From the NCBI GenBank assembly GCA_015065545.1, contig SVQA01000001.1, forward strand, positions 186,001 to 250,000: 64,000 nt of DNA, read 5' to 3'. The first letter of the stretch is position 1. Each line of letters opens with the position of its first letter. This document shows positions 52,904 through 60,120 of the stretch, piece after piece. Under the pieces are notes generated by a model. It had not been told where the DNA came from and ran no database searches. It saw only the letters and a program-made list of their open reading frames with translations. The DNA comes from Oscillospiraceae bacterium. Its GTDB lineage: Bacteria > Bacillota > Clostridia > Oscillospirales > Acutalibacteraceae. The position numbers and the translations under genes were made by a program.

Positions 52904-55126
52904 TTATAATTTTTCCATCTTACAGAAGTTTGCCATAAGAGTTTTTGTTCCAACCTTATCAAAAGAAACTTCCAGCATTATATCGTTACCCATTTTCTCT
53001 GCTCTTATTATCATACCAACGCCAAAGACCTTATGCATAACCTTATCGCCCACAGAATAGGCAGCCCCCTGAGAAACTGAAGCACTGCTCTTTTGTCGGG
53101 TTGTGAAGGGATCAAACTTATTCTTAACAGAACTTGAAAACTCCACTGTATTAGTTTGAGGAGATTGCCTCTTAACTCCTGTTTTCTCAATATACTCATC
53201 AGAAATTTCTTCGCAGAAACGAGAAACCTTATTATGCTGTGTTGAACCAAAAAGCATTCGTGCTTGTGCGTGGAGAAGATAGAGCTTTTTCTTAGCTCTC
53301 GTAATACCAACATAGGCAAGTCTGTGCTCTTCGTTGAGCTCATCGGGGTCGTAGGAGGATTGGAAGGATGGGAAGATTCCCTCCTCCATACCTGCAATAA
53401 ACACCACAGGAAACTCAAGACCCTTTGAGCTGTGCATTGTCATCATCGTAACGCAGTCTGCACCTGAGTCCATATTATCAAGGTCGGTCTGCAAAGAGAT
53501 TTCTTCGAGGAATGCAGAAAGTGTAGCTTCGTCTGCGTAGTCCTCTTGGAAGTTTACAATGTTGGACATGAGTTCATCTACGTTTTCGATTCGCTCGTCT
53601 GCATTCTCCTTCTCTGCTTTGAGAAAATTCTTATACTCTGTATGCTCAAGCACAAGATCATAAAGCTCTGCAACAGTGTAGTCCCCTGAGTGTGCGGCTT
53701 CAATGAGTCCGTCCATCATATCAGAGAAGGCTTTGAGCTTTGTTGATGCTCTGGAAAGATCGGGAAAATCTGCAGCCTTCTTAATAATATCGTACATAGT
53801 TTCTCCAAGAGAGGAAGCAATGGATTCAATTTTCTGGATTGTAGTATCACCGATAGCACGTCGGGGTTTATTAATAATTCGGGAAAGACGTACATTATCT
53901 GCGGGATTATTGATAACCTGCAAATATGCCAGCATATCTTTAATTTCTTCTCTGTCAAGAAAGCGGTGACCGCCAATAATGCGGTGAGGTATTCCCGAAC
54001 GGGTCAGAGCAGACTCGATGGCGTTGGACTGAGCATTCATTCTGTAAAGAACAGCTACATCGCCAAAACTACCGCCCTTGGAAACATAATCAAGGATAGT
54101 ACGGGCAATAAACATACCCTCTTCTCTTTCATCGTAAGTTGTATGAATAGTGACCTTTTCGCCAGCTTCATTCTCAGTCCAGAGAGTTTTACCCTTGCGC
54201 TGTTTATTATTCACGATAACGTCATTTGCGGCGGCAAGGATTGTCTTTGTGCTTCTGTAATTCTGCTCAAGCCTTATAACTCTTGCATTTGCAAAGGTAT
54301 GCTCAAAAGAAAGAATATTCTCAATAGTTGCACCTCTGAAACGATAAATGCTCTGGTCATCATCACCAACCACACAGAGGTTACGGCTTTTTGCCGCAAG
54401 CATACTTACAAACTTATACTGAACTCGGTTTGTATCCTGATACTCGTCGACCATTATGTACTTAAACTGATTCTGATAAAGCTCAAGCACATCAGGACAA
54501 GCTTCAAAAAGTCTGACGGTATTCAGAAGCATATCATCAAAATCCATAGCATTGGAGGATTTGAGCCTTGTCTGGTATTTTTCAAAGGCTCTTGCTATTG
54601 TAACCTTTCTGCTATCGAATCTATCTGTTGCTTCCTTTTCCATATCCGCAGGGGTTTTCATCTCATCCTTTGCGTGAGAGATAGCAGAAAGCACCTGTCT
54701 GTGACCTAAAATTTTCTCATCAACATTCATAGACTTGAGTATTTCTTTGATAACTTTACGCTGGTCATCGGTATCGTATATTGTAAAATGAGGTGTATAA
54801 CCGATTCTGTCAGCAAACCTGCGAAGGATTCGAGCACAAACAGAGTGGAATGTCGCCGCCCAGATATCTGCACCGCCCTCGGGTACACTAAGACAGATAC
54901 GGTCTTTAAGCTCTCTTGCGGCTTTATTTGTAAAGGTGATTGCAAGAATCTGCCAAGGATGAGCAAGATTGCACTGAAGGATGTAAGAGATTCTGTTAAC
55001 AAGTACAGTAGTTTTGCCTGAGCCTGCACCTGCAAGAATAAGCAGAGGGCCTTCTGTGTGAAAAACCGCCTGCTGCTGCATTTCGTTCATTCTGCTGTAT
55101 TGATTCTTTATTGCTTGTATATCCAT
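52904..55126 (-). CDS. pcrA: ATP-dependent DNA helicase PcrA/UvrD
   Basis: A 3'-5' superfamily 1A helicase in nucleotide excision repair and clearing of RecA or RNA polymerase from DNA. The 740 residues carry Walker A LAGAGSGKTTVL (about 31-42), motif Ia AITFTNKAARELKDR, DEYQDTN (motif II), GDDDQSIYRFRGA (motif III), LEQNYRSTKTI (motif IV), TMHSSKGLEFPVVF (motif V) and VGITRAKKKLYL (motif VI). The C-terminal part (about 650-740) has the RNA polymerase-binding Tudor-like GDKVMHKVFGVGMI. AAGGGAT lies before the ATG. The length is usual for PcrA. Confidence 0.96.
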   Translation of the reverse strand: MDIQAIKNQYSRMNEMQQQAVFHTEGPLLILAGAGSGKTTVLVNRISYILQCNLAHPWQILAITFTNKAARELKDRICLSVPEGGADIWAATFHSVCARILRRFADRIGYTPHFTIYDTDDQRKVIKEILKSMNVDEKILGHRQVLSAISHAKDEMKTPADMEKEATDRFDSRKVTIARAFEKYQTRLKSSNAMDFDDMLLNTVRLFEACPDVLELYQNQFKYIMVDEYQDTNRVQYKFVSMLAAKSRNLCVVGDDDQSIYRFRGATIENILSFEHTFANARVIRLEQNYRSTKTILAAANDVIVNNKQRKGKTLWTENEAGEKVTIHTTYDEREEGMFIARTILDYVSKGGSFGDVAVLYRMNAQSNAIESALTRSGIPHRIIGGHRFLDREEIKDMLAYLQVINNPADNVRLSRIINKPRRAIGDTTIQKIESIASSLGETMYDIIKKAADFPDLSRASTKLKAFSDMMDGLIEAAHSGDYTVAELYDLVLEHTEYKNFLKAEKENADERIENVDELMSNIVNFQEDYADEATLSAFLEEISLQTDLDNMDSGADCVTMMTMHSSKGLEFPVVFIAGMEEGIFPSFQSSYDPDELNEEHRLAYVGITRAKKKLYLLHAQARMLFGSTQHNKVSRFCEEISDEYIEKTGVKRQSPQTNTVEFSSSVKNKFDPFTTRQKSSASVSQGAAYSVGDKVMHKVFGVGMIIRAEKMGNDIMLEVSFDKVGTKTLMANFCKMEKL

Positions 55127-55222
55127 AATTTAGGTATCCCTTCAAAAAACTTATTTTATTCTATCACATAATACTAAACTTACAATTGCTAAAAGGAATA
55201 ATAAAAATTATTTAAAAAGAAA

Positions 55223-55252
55223 TGTTCCGTACTGCCAAAACAATACGGAACA
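55223..55252. terminator. Intrinsic terminator-like hairpin
   Basis: TGTTCCGTA / TACGGAACA (9 bp) downstream of the DUF4358 lipoprotein on the minus strand, followed by TTTCTTTTTAAA. Confidence 0.75.
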
Positions 55253-55260
55253 AATAAAGC

Positions 55261-55788
55261 TTAAACTAATGAATTATAATACTCTGTGATTTCTTTTGCA
55301 TTACTGCTCATTATAAGAGTAACAAAATTGCCGTTTTTCTCAACCGAACACTTCTCTATGATAGCAAGAAGCTCTGCAGAATAGCTTGCACACAGGTCCT
55401 TCTGTGAATTATATCGGATAAGCAGTGCATCATAAACTCGCTGTGCCGCATCCATATCCACAGCTTCGACGAGAATAATCTCGTCTATATCTGTTGCTGT
55501 ATTCACCGCTGTCTGAGCCGCAAACTGCTTAACATCGGAAGGCACTATATTATAGAAAAGCTCCAAATCATCTGTGTTTTCAATAGACATTACAAGGTCT
55601 TCTGTTATAGAGAACTCCTGATTGATACTTGCAAGTACATTTGAAAGTACAACATTGGTTGCAGGTTCCTTTGTGTTCTTTGGAGCAGTGGTCTGAGTAT
55701 TATCCTGAGCATCTCCCACACAAGCAGAGAGCAGACAAAGAGAAGCAAAGCAAAGAACAATAAGTATAAAAGCAAGTAATTTTTTCAT
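55261..55788 (-). CDS. DUF4358 lipoprotein
   Basis: A 175-residue lipoprotein. The signal peptide ends at the lipobox LLSAC (C22). After a Thr/Pro linker, the DUF4358 domain (about 55-170) includes DLELFYNIVPSDVKQFAAQ and ILVEAVDMDAAQRVYDALLIR. It is widespread in Clostridia, sometimes near murein or sporulation genes, with no known role. GAAGGGTG precedes the ATG. It lies alone between pcrA and the accessory region. Confidence 0.85.
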   Translation of the reverse strand: MKKLLAFILIVLCFASLCLLSACVGDAQDNTQTTAPKNTKEPATNVVLSNVLASINQEFSITEDLVMSIENTDDLELFYNIVPSDVKQFAAQTAVNTATDIDEIILVEAVDMDAAQRVYDALLIRYNSQKDLCASYSAELLAIIEKCSVEKNGNFVTLIMSSNAKEITEYYNSLV

Positions 55789-55952
55789 AATCCGACACCC
55801 TTCACTAAACTACAAACATTATAATTAATAACACCGTAAATGTCAAACATAATTGATACATTCAAAATTTTCATCTTCTTCAAGATAATACAATCAAAAA
55901 GGTGTATATTTTGGGGTAAAAACCACCAAAAGTATTATTTTGTAGATGTGTA

Positions 55953-56411
55953 TCAAGCTTCTTTTTTATATTCATCCCATTCAATCCTAACACTCTCAAA
56001 TGTAAAACAAATAGTAAAGAATGGGTCTTTTGACAATGCATCAATGAAATATGTGAATTCTTCCTTTATTCCTAAATCGAAAATAGTTATCCCCGAATCC
56101 AATTGCTCTGAAAAACGGGAAAAGGCAGAATGATCAGTTAAAATAATTTGAGGGTCAGTAGAAAAAAACTTGCCGTTTTCATCTTGCTGCCAAGCCCTTC
56201 CTGGTTCGTATGATAGTAGATTGAACCCTTCAAAGGTAATAAACGCATTTGCAATTTCCATATTCGTTTCATGGGAGTTTTGTTCTGTTTTTTTGTGAAT
56301 ATTCAAGTGATTTGCTTTAACTCGCAATAGGTTATGATCGAAAACATCAAGTGTAAATTCTACATCATGAAATTCAAAATCAGAAAGATTATCAATCGAA
56401 ATATATTTCAT
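55953..56411 (-). CDS. Unrecognised protein (immunity-like, accessory)
   Basis: I do not recognise a named family. It is a 152-residue soluble, acidic protein. Notable segments are FEFHDVEFTLDVFDHNLLRV near the start, NAFITFEGFNLLSYEPGRAW in the middle, and DPFFTICFTFESVRIEWDEY at the end. A beta-rich fold is likely. GGAGGTAATGAT precedes the ATG at 56411, so the frame above it to 56468 is not used. It follows another small soluble gene on the same strand. Small acidic proteins like this are often immunity proteins to contact-dependent toxins, but no toxin gene is next to it, so this is only a guess. Confidence 0.62.
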   Translation of the reverse strand: MKYISIDNLSDFEFHDVEFTLDVFDHNLLRVKANHLNIHKKTEQNSHETNMEIANAFITFEGFNLLSYEPGRAWQQDENGKFFSTDPQIILTDHSAFSRFSEQLDSGITIFDLGIKEEFTYFIDALSKDPFFTICFTFESVRIEWDEYKKEA

Positions 56412-56492
56412 ATCATTACCTCCACAGCAGGAATGGATATCATAAAAAAAGACTGACCAAATGTTCAATAAATAATAATTGCTAATTAAATA

Positions 56493-56828
56493 CTATATAC
56501 CACAGATGCTAAAGCATTTATGTCTGGTAAAGCATTCTTCTACCCATGGACTCAACTCTTCAATAACGTTATTCCATTGGACGTTTTCTTTTGATTTTGC
56601 GACGAGGTTTTGCCATTCTTCTTCGCTTACTTCATTCGGGGCGTAACAGCAAAAATCCTCGATAAAATCAGAAAACAATTTATAAAGATTAAGGGAATCA
56701 AATATGTCGGCATGGAGGTAAAGTGAATCTTTAAGCCAAAATTTGTTTCTGAACTTTCCTTTTTGAAATTCAAAGAAACAGGTACCTCCCATTGCAATCC
56801 GTTGGACTTCATCAAAAAGATATTTCAT
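56493..56828 (-). CDS. Unrecognised small protein upstream of the palindromic module
   Basis: I do not recognise a family. It is a 111-residue soluble protein with an acidic, helical second half (NEVSEEEWQNLVAKSKENVQ, then NNVIEELSPWVEECF). Five cysteines are present. A GAGATGTGAG site lies before the ATG. The gene forms a pair with the next one (81 bp downstream) and starts 64 bp from the palindromic module at 56892. Its position beside a repeat and a restriction-modification system marks it as accessory. A toxin-immunity role is possible but unsupported by any motif. Confidence 0.58.
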   Translation of the reverse strand: MKYLFDEVQRIAMGGTCFFEFQKGKFRNKFWLKDSLYLHADIFDSLNLYKLFSDFIEDFCCYAPNEVSEEEWQNLVAKSKENVQWNNVIEELSPWVEECFTRHKCFSICGI

Positions 56829-56891
56829 TCACTCACATCTCTTCATCAAATTCTTTTTATTGAATAGATTATATCACAAAAAACTGTTCTT

Positions 56892-56977
56892 TTCAATGAT
56901 ATATCGCTAACGCAATATGATATACTTGTTTCGCAAGCATAAAAACCTCTTTTGTCAGGTAGACAAAAGAGGTTTTT
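56892..56977. repeat. Second, short copy of the palindromic module with hairpin
   Basis: TTCAATGATATATCGC (56892-56907) matches the left end of the 14420 element; GATATGATATAC-type sequence follows (ATATGATATAC here). It ends with a perfect 16-bp stem (AAAAACCTCTTTTGTC / GACAAAAGAGGTTTTT, 56941-56977) whose TTTGTCAG-nnn-GACAAA core matches the hairpin at 14594-14634. The internal palindromes are mostly missing. Confidence 0.72.
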
Positions 56978-57136
56978 ATGTGGATTATCACGCAATTTTT
57001 GATACGGGTTGCATCGGGTTGCAAAGTTGCATTGAAATGCAACCAAAAACAGGTGCGCAACCATACACTTATTGTATGTAGACTTATTGTATTCCAACAA
57101 CTAAAATATATGTAGAAAGATGTCGAGGTAAAAGCA
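56978..57136. other. Region before the controller gene, with short repeats
   Basis: No gene is seen. GGGTTGCA occurs twice in a row near 57005-57023. GTTGCATT / AATGCAAC forms a perfect 8-bp hairpin near 57025-57043. Two ACTTATTGTAT copies follow at 57067 and 57082. Confidence 0.55.
57067..57092 (+). promoter_or_regulatory. Candidate C-box (controller binding site)
   Basis: ACTTATTGTAT occurs at 57067-57077 and again at 57082-57092, 15 bp apart, ahead of the controller gene. Direct repeats of this type with an ACTTAT core resemble known C-boxes of restriction-modification controllers. Assignment by resemblance. Confidence 0.45.
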
Positions 57137-57349
57137 ATGGATATTATTAAAGTGTTTGGCACTAATGTTCGTAAATATCGTATCGAAAAAGGTGTTTCTC
57201 AAGAAAAATTTGCAGAACTGTGTGGGTTACATAGAACCTATATTAGTGATATTGAATGTTTTCGGCGCAGTATTTCTTTGGATAATATTCAGAAAATCGC
57301 TGATGCACTTGGTATAGAAACGCATAAATTGTTTTTGGAGGACAAATGA
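57137..57349 (+). CDS. Restriction-modification controller (C) protein, XRE family
   Basis: A 70-residue single-domain HTH protein: FGTNVRKYRIEKGVSQEKFA, then LHRTYISDIECFRRSISLDN, ending GIETHKLFLEDK. The length and the THKLFLE end match C proteins that time restriction-enzyme expression after a system enters a new host. It precedes and overlaps the endonuclease gene (ATGATG with TGA), the classic C-R order. It probably activates, and at high level represses, its own promoter through the repeats at 57067-57092. AGGTAAAAGC lies before the ATG as a weak ribosome site. Confidence 0.88.
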   Translation: MDIIKVFGTNVRKYRIEKGVSQEKFAELCGLHRTYISDIECFRRSISLDNIQKIADALGIETHKLFLEDK

Positions 57350-58164
57350 TGGCTGACATTATTATTGATAGTTTTTATAGTAAAATGGCAGATGTAAAGT
57401 TTGATGCATATGGAATTTTGGATTCAAACAATAAGATTCACACATTAGGTACGGATTCAAAAATCATTGGTAGAATCTTTGAAATGTTTGCACAACCAAT
57501 TCTTGAGCAGATAGCAGCAGAAAACGGATATATCCTGAGAACTCCTGATTCTCAAACGGTGTACCCTGATTTTGTTATGATGAAATCTACAGATTCGAAA
57601 GAGAAAATTGCCATAGATATAAAAACTACATACATTGATTCTGATCAATCAACAATAAAGTTTACGCTTGGGTCTTTTGGCTCTTATATGAGGAATAACA
57701 CAAAAAACATCGAATATAAGTATACAGACTATATTAAACATTATGTAATTGGTTTTGTATATAAAAGGAATGACTGCGCTCAAGAAAGTCGAGTCTATGA
57801 TTATTCCAAACGTTCAGAAATTGTATTTCCATACTATGATGTACAATACTTTATGCAAGAAAAATATAAAATCGCCGGGGATAAACCAGGTTCAGGAAAT
57901 ACTGAAAACATAGGTTCTTTTTCTTCGAGGAGTTTTTCGGATTTTAAGGAAGGCAATGGGCCTTTTGATGAACTGGGACAGGATGCATTTGATATATATT
58001 GGAAATATTATCCTAAATACAGGGCCATTGAGCAAGCATATACATCGCTTGCTGGCTTTTTAGTGTGGTTACCTCAAAACATTGGTAACGTAGAATTGCT
58101 ACACGATTTTGATAAAAATGCAGTTCTTCAAAAAATTCAAAACTATATACAATCTCATAAATAA
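57346..58164 (+). CDS. EcoRV-like type II restriction endonuclease (predicted GATATC)
   Basis: A 272-residue PD-(D/E)XK nuclease. The catalytic residues D75, D91 and K93 sit in YPDFVMM and AIDIKTTY; counted from the second ATG (57349) they become D74, D90 and K92, the same numbers as in EcoRV. The GSGNTENIGS segment (about 184-193) matches the EcoRV recognition loop as I recall it, so the target is probably GATATC with a blunt cut. GGAGG lies ahead of the paired start codons. It is longer than EcoRV by about 26 residues, mainly at the C-terminus. It is coupled to the controller gene and converges with its methyltransferase. Specificity is inference from homology. Confidence 0.9.
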   Translation: MMADIIIDSFYSKMADVKFDAYGILDSNNKIHTLGTDSKIIGRIFEMFAQPILEQIAAENGYILRTPDSQTVYPDFVMMKSTDSKEKIAIDIKTTYIDSDQSTIKFTLGSFGSYMRNNTKNIEYKYTDYIKHYVIGFVYKRNDCAQESRVYDYSKRSEIVFPYYDVQYFMQEKYKIAGDKPGSGNTENIGSFSSRSFSDFKEGNGPFDELGQDAFDIYWKYYPKYRAIEQAYTSLAGFLVWLPQNIGNVELLHDFDKNAVLQKIQNYIQSHK

Positions 58165-58165
58165 G

Positions 58166-58193
58166 GAAAAGAGGAGAGTACGCTCTCCTCTTT
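58166..58193. terminator. Bidirectional terminator between nuclease and methylase
   Basis: AAAGAGGAGAG / CTCTCCTCTTT (11 bp, TACG loop) between the convergent genes. Confidence 0.9.
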
Positions 58194-58194
58194 C

Positions 58195-59034
58195 TTATCT
58201 TTTTATTGCCAATACTTCTATCATTGGATGTCTGTTGGTTTCCTTTGCTCCAATATGATAAAAATGTTCCTGTTCATACCAAGTGAAATCTGACCAATAA
58301 TCGAATAGATGATCGTTTCTACGAAATTCATTTTCTTTCCACATTGACAAACAAACATTTGCAAGAGTTTTGTGTGAATATTCAGCCAGCTGAATTGCTT
58401 CGCTTTCTGGCCATTCCCCCACATATGAAGTATCTCTGCCAATATATGGCGGATCAAGATAAATGTAGTCACTTTCCGTTGCTTTTTCAAACGCTTCCTG
58501 CCAAGGACAACACTTGAACTCCCAGTTCTTTCCCCGCATAACACTTGCCGTGTTCTCAACTTGGTTGCATATCTTTGTTATATATGCTTTTGAAAATCTA
58601 TTAGGTTTTTGACAAAAAGGAACGTTAAATTCTCCACTGCGATTGAAGCGAATCATACCATTAAAATCAGAACGGTTAAGGAACAAAAAATAGAGAGGAT
58701 CTCCGTTTTGGTTAAAGGATTCTCGTATTTTTTTGTAATATGCAGCGCCCTGCTGTTCTAATATAGCCCCGTGATACTCAAGAAATTCTCGCACTACTTG
58801 ACTTGTAATAGCTCCGTTTTGAATACCTTGATATAAAGCAATAATATATTTATTCTTATCACATAGCAAAGCGTTTTGTGGCGCAATATTAAATACAACA
58901 ACGCCCGTTCCGACAAAAGGTTCTATCCATATACCGTTTTCATCCCGAGCTACTTTTTCTTTGATAAAAGGTACAATTTTTGTCTTTATGCCCTGGCATT
59001 TAATTGGGGGAACAAGAATTTTGCCATCTTCCAT
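58195..59034 (-). CDS. Adenine-specific DNA methyltransferase (M.EcoRV-like, Dam/D12 class)
   Basis: A 279-residue N6-adenine methyltransferase of the alpha (Dam/D12) class. VPPIKCQGIKTKIVPFI opens the protein. Motif I is WIEPFVGTGVVVFN, motif IV is DPPY in YLDPPYIGRDTSY. Segments such as FNGMIRFNRSGEFNVPF and PNRFSKAYITKI closely recall M.EcoRV. It should protect GATATC sites, probably at the first A. The start at 59034 is required because a promoter lies at 59063-59091; the longer frame to 59100 would begin upstream of it. The gene is convergent with the nuclease and has its own promoter, so it can be made before the nuclease. Confidence 0.92.
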   Translation of the reverse strand: MEDGKILVPPIKCQGIKTKIVPFIKEKVARDENGIWIEPFVGTGVVVFNIAPQNALLCDKNKYIIALYQGIQNGAITSQVVREFLEYHGAILEQQGAAYYKKIRESFNQNGDPLYFLFLNRSDFNGMIRFNRSGEFNVPFCQKPNRFSKAYITKICNQVENTASVMRGKNWEFKCCPWQEAFEKATESDYIYLDPPYIGRDTSYVGEWPESEAIQLAEYSHKTLANVCLSMWKENEFRRNDHLFDYWSDFTWYEQEHFYHIGAKETNRHPMIEVLAIKR

Positions 59035-59062
59035 ATACTTCGTCCGTTCATAATTTTTGTTT

Positions 59063-59091
59063 ATTATACCACGAAAATTCAAATTTTTCAA
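59063..59091 (-). promoter_or_regulatory. Sigma-A promoter of the methyltransferase
   Basis: TTGAAA (59091-59086), a 17-bp spacer and TATAAT (59068-59063), 29 bp before the ATG at 59034. Confidence 0.8.
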
Positions 59092-59099
59092 TAACAACA

Positions 59100-59180
59100 A
59101 TGAAACTATTCTTTGGCACGATGAAACTTTTCTTTGACGATGAAACTAATCTTCGGCACAATGAAATTATTCTTTTGAGA
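59100..59180. repeat. Four degenerate ~20-bp tandem repeats
   Basis: Units begin at 59100, 59121, 59140 and 59161, each with ATGAAAyT-nn-TCTTyG plus CA or GA joints (spacings 21, 19 and 21 bp). They can be read as short Met-Lys-Leu-Phe-Phe runs but have no ribosome site. Confidence 0.75.
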
Positions 59181-59321
59181 AAAGTTTCATTATGATTTGT
59201 GAGTGTGAAAAACAGGTTGGTTCAAGTCACTTCGCTTCGACTTTTGTGTGTTTAATTTTAATACAATGAAATTTATCTTATTTGCAAAAGTGCCGAAAAT
59301 CCTTGTGCTAAGCCACTTTTG

Positions 59322-59366
59322 ATAAAAAGAAAAGGAACGCAAGTATCGTATCAATACTTGCGTTCC
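59322..59366 (-). terminator. Terminator of tRNA-Pro
   Basis: GGAACGCAAGTAT / ATACTTGCGTTCC (13 bp), followed by TTTTCTTTTTATC on the minus strand, 4 bp past the tRNA 3' end. Confidence 0.9.
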
Positions 59367-59370
59367 AATA

Positions 59371-59447
59371 TGGTCGAGGTGACGGGATTCGAACCCACGA
59401 CTTCTTCGTCCCGAACGAAGCGCGCTACCAAACTGCGCTACACCTCG
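59371..59447 (-). tRNA. tRNA-Pro (anticodon CGG)
   Basis: A 77-nt cloverleaf on the minus strand. Acceptor CGAGGTG / CACCTCG, D-arm GCGC...GCGC, anticodon stem CTTCG/CGAAG with loop TTCGGGA (anticodon CGG), T-arm GTGGG-TTCGAAT-CCCGT, encoded CCA. It is preceded on its 5' side by five tandem partial copies. Confidence 0.96.
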
Positions 59448-59904
59448 ATATTAAGTTGTTTAACTATAAATTTAATGTATTGACGAAGAATCCTCTTCGT
59501 CCCGAAGGTCGCACGCTACCAAACTGCGCTACACCTCGATATTAAGTTGTTTAACTATAAATTTAATGTATTGACGAAGAATCCTCTTCGTCCCGAAGGT
59601 CGCACGCTACCAAACTGCGCTACACCTCGATATTAAGTTGTTTAACTATAAATTTAATGTATTGACGAAGAATCCTCTTCGTCCCGAAGGTCGCGCGTTA
59701 CCAAACTGCGCTACACCTCGATATTAAGTTGTTTAAGTATAAATTTAATGTATTGACGAAGAATCCTCTTCGTACCGAAGGTCGCGTGCTACCAAACTGC
59801 GCTACACCTCGATATTAAATTGTTATATTATTATACATTTTTATTAACGAAGAAACTCATCTTCATCCCGAAGGTCGCGCACTATCAAACTGTGCTACAC
59901 CTCG
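59448..59904 (-). repeat. Tandem array of five 91-bp units with truncated tRNA-Pro 5' halves
   Basis: Units end at 59538, 59629, 59720, 59811 and 59904 (period 91, last 93). On the minus strand each starts with the first 25 nt of tRNA-Pro (CGAGGTGTAGCGCAG...), keeps TTCGGGACGAAG, then diverges into an AGGATTCTTCGTC hairpin and an AT-rich segment. Units 1 and 2 are identical; units 3 and 4 differ by 2-4 bases; unit 5 is more diverged. None can form a full tRNA. Confidence 0.9.
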
Positions 59905-59936
59905 ATATTAAGTGCTTAAAGACTATAAACATCTGG

Positions 59937-59967
59937 TAAAAAGACGACCCCGAATTTCTTCGGGGTC
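59937..59967 (-). terminator. Terminator of tRNA-Gln
   Basis: GACCCCGAA / TTCGGGGTC (9 bp), followed by GTCTTTTT on the minus strand. Confidence 0.88.
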
Positions 59968-59972
59968 GGACT

Positions 59973-60046
59973 TGGCTGCGGAACTAGGATTCGAACCCAG
60001 ACATACAGAGTCAGAGTCTGCTGTGCTACCCTTACACAATTCCGCA
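59973..60046 (-). tRNA. tRNA-Gln (anticodon CTG)
   Basis: A 74-nt cloverleaf on the minus strand. Acceptor TGCGGAA / TTCCGCA, anticodon stem GCAGA/TCTGT with loop CTCTGAC (anticodon CTG), T-arm with TTCGAAT, encoded CCA. Confidence 0.93.
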
Positions 60047-60120
60047 ACGAACAGCATAAACTATTATAACCGAATCAAAGAAAAAGTCAAGTGTTTTTTG
60101 AAACTTTTTTAAAATTGCTG

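Larger units (their letters stand above)
59035..59370. other. Region with tandem short repeats and tRNA-Pro terminator
   Basis: No gene is seen. It holds the methylase promoter, the ATGAAA repeat array (59100-59180), and the terminator at 59322-59366. Confidence 0.6.

Noticed and set aside
59100..59180. Small coding repeat (Met-Lys-Leu-Phe-Phe)
   Set aside because: No ribosome site, and the spacing (19 and 21 bp) breaks the reading frame between units.
59448..59904. Regular repeats that might be a CRISPR array
   Set aside because: The whole 91-bp unit repeats, with no unique spacers, and its content is tRNA-derived; no cas genes are present.
59448..59904. Additional functional tRNA-Pro genes
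   Set aside because: Each copy lacks the T-arm and 3' acceptor strand and has a changed 5' anticodon stem, so no cloverleaf can form.
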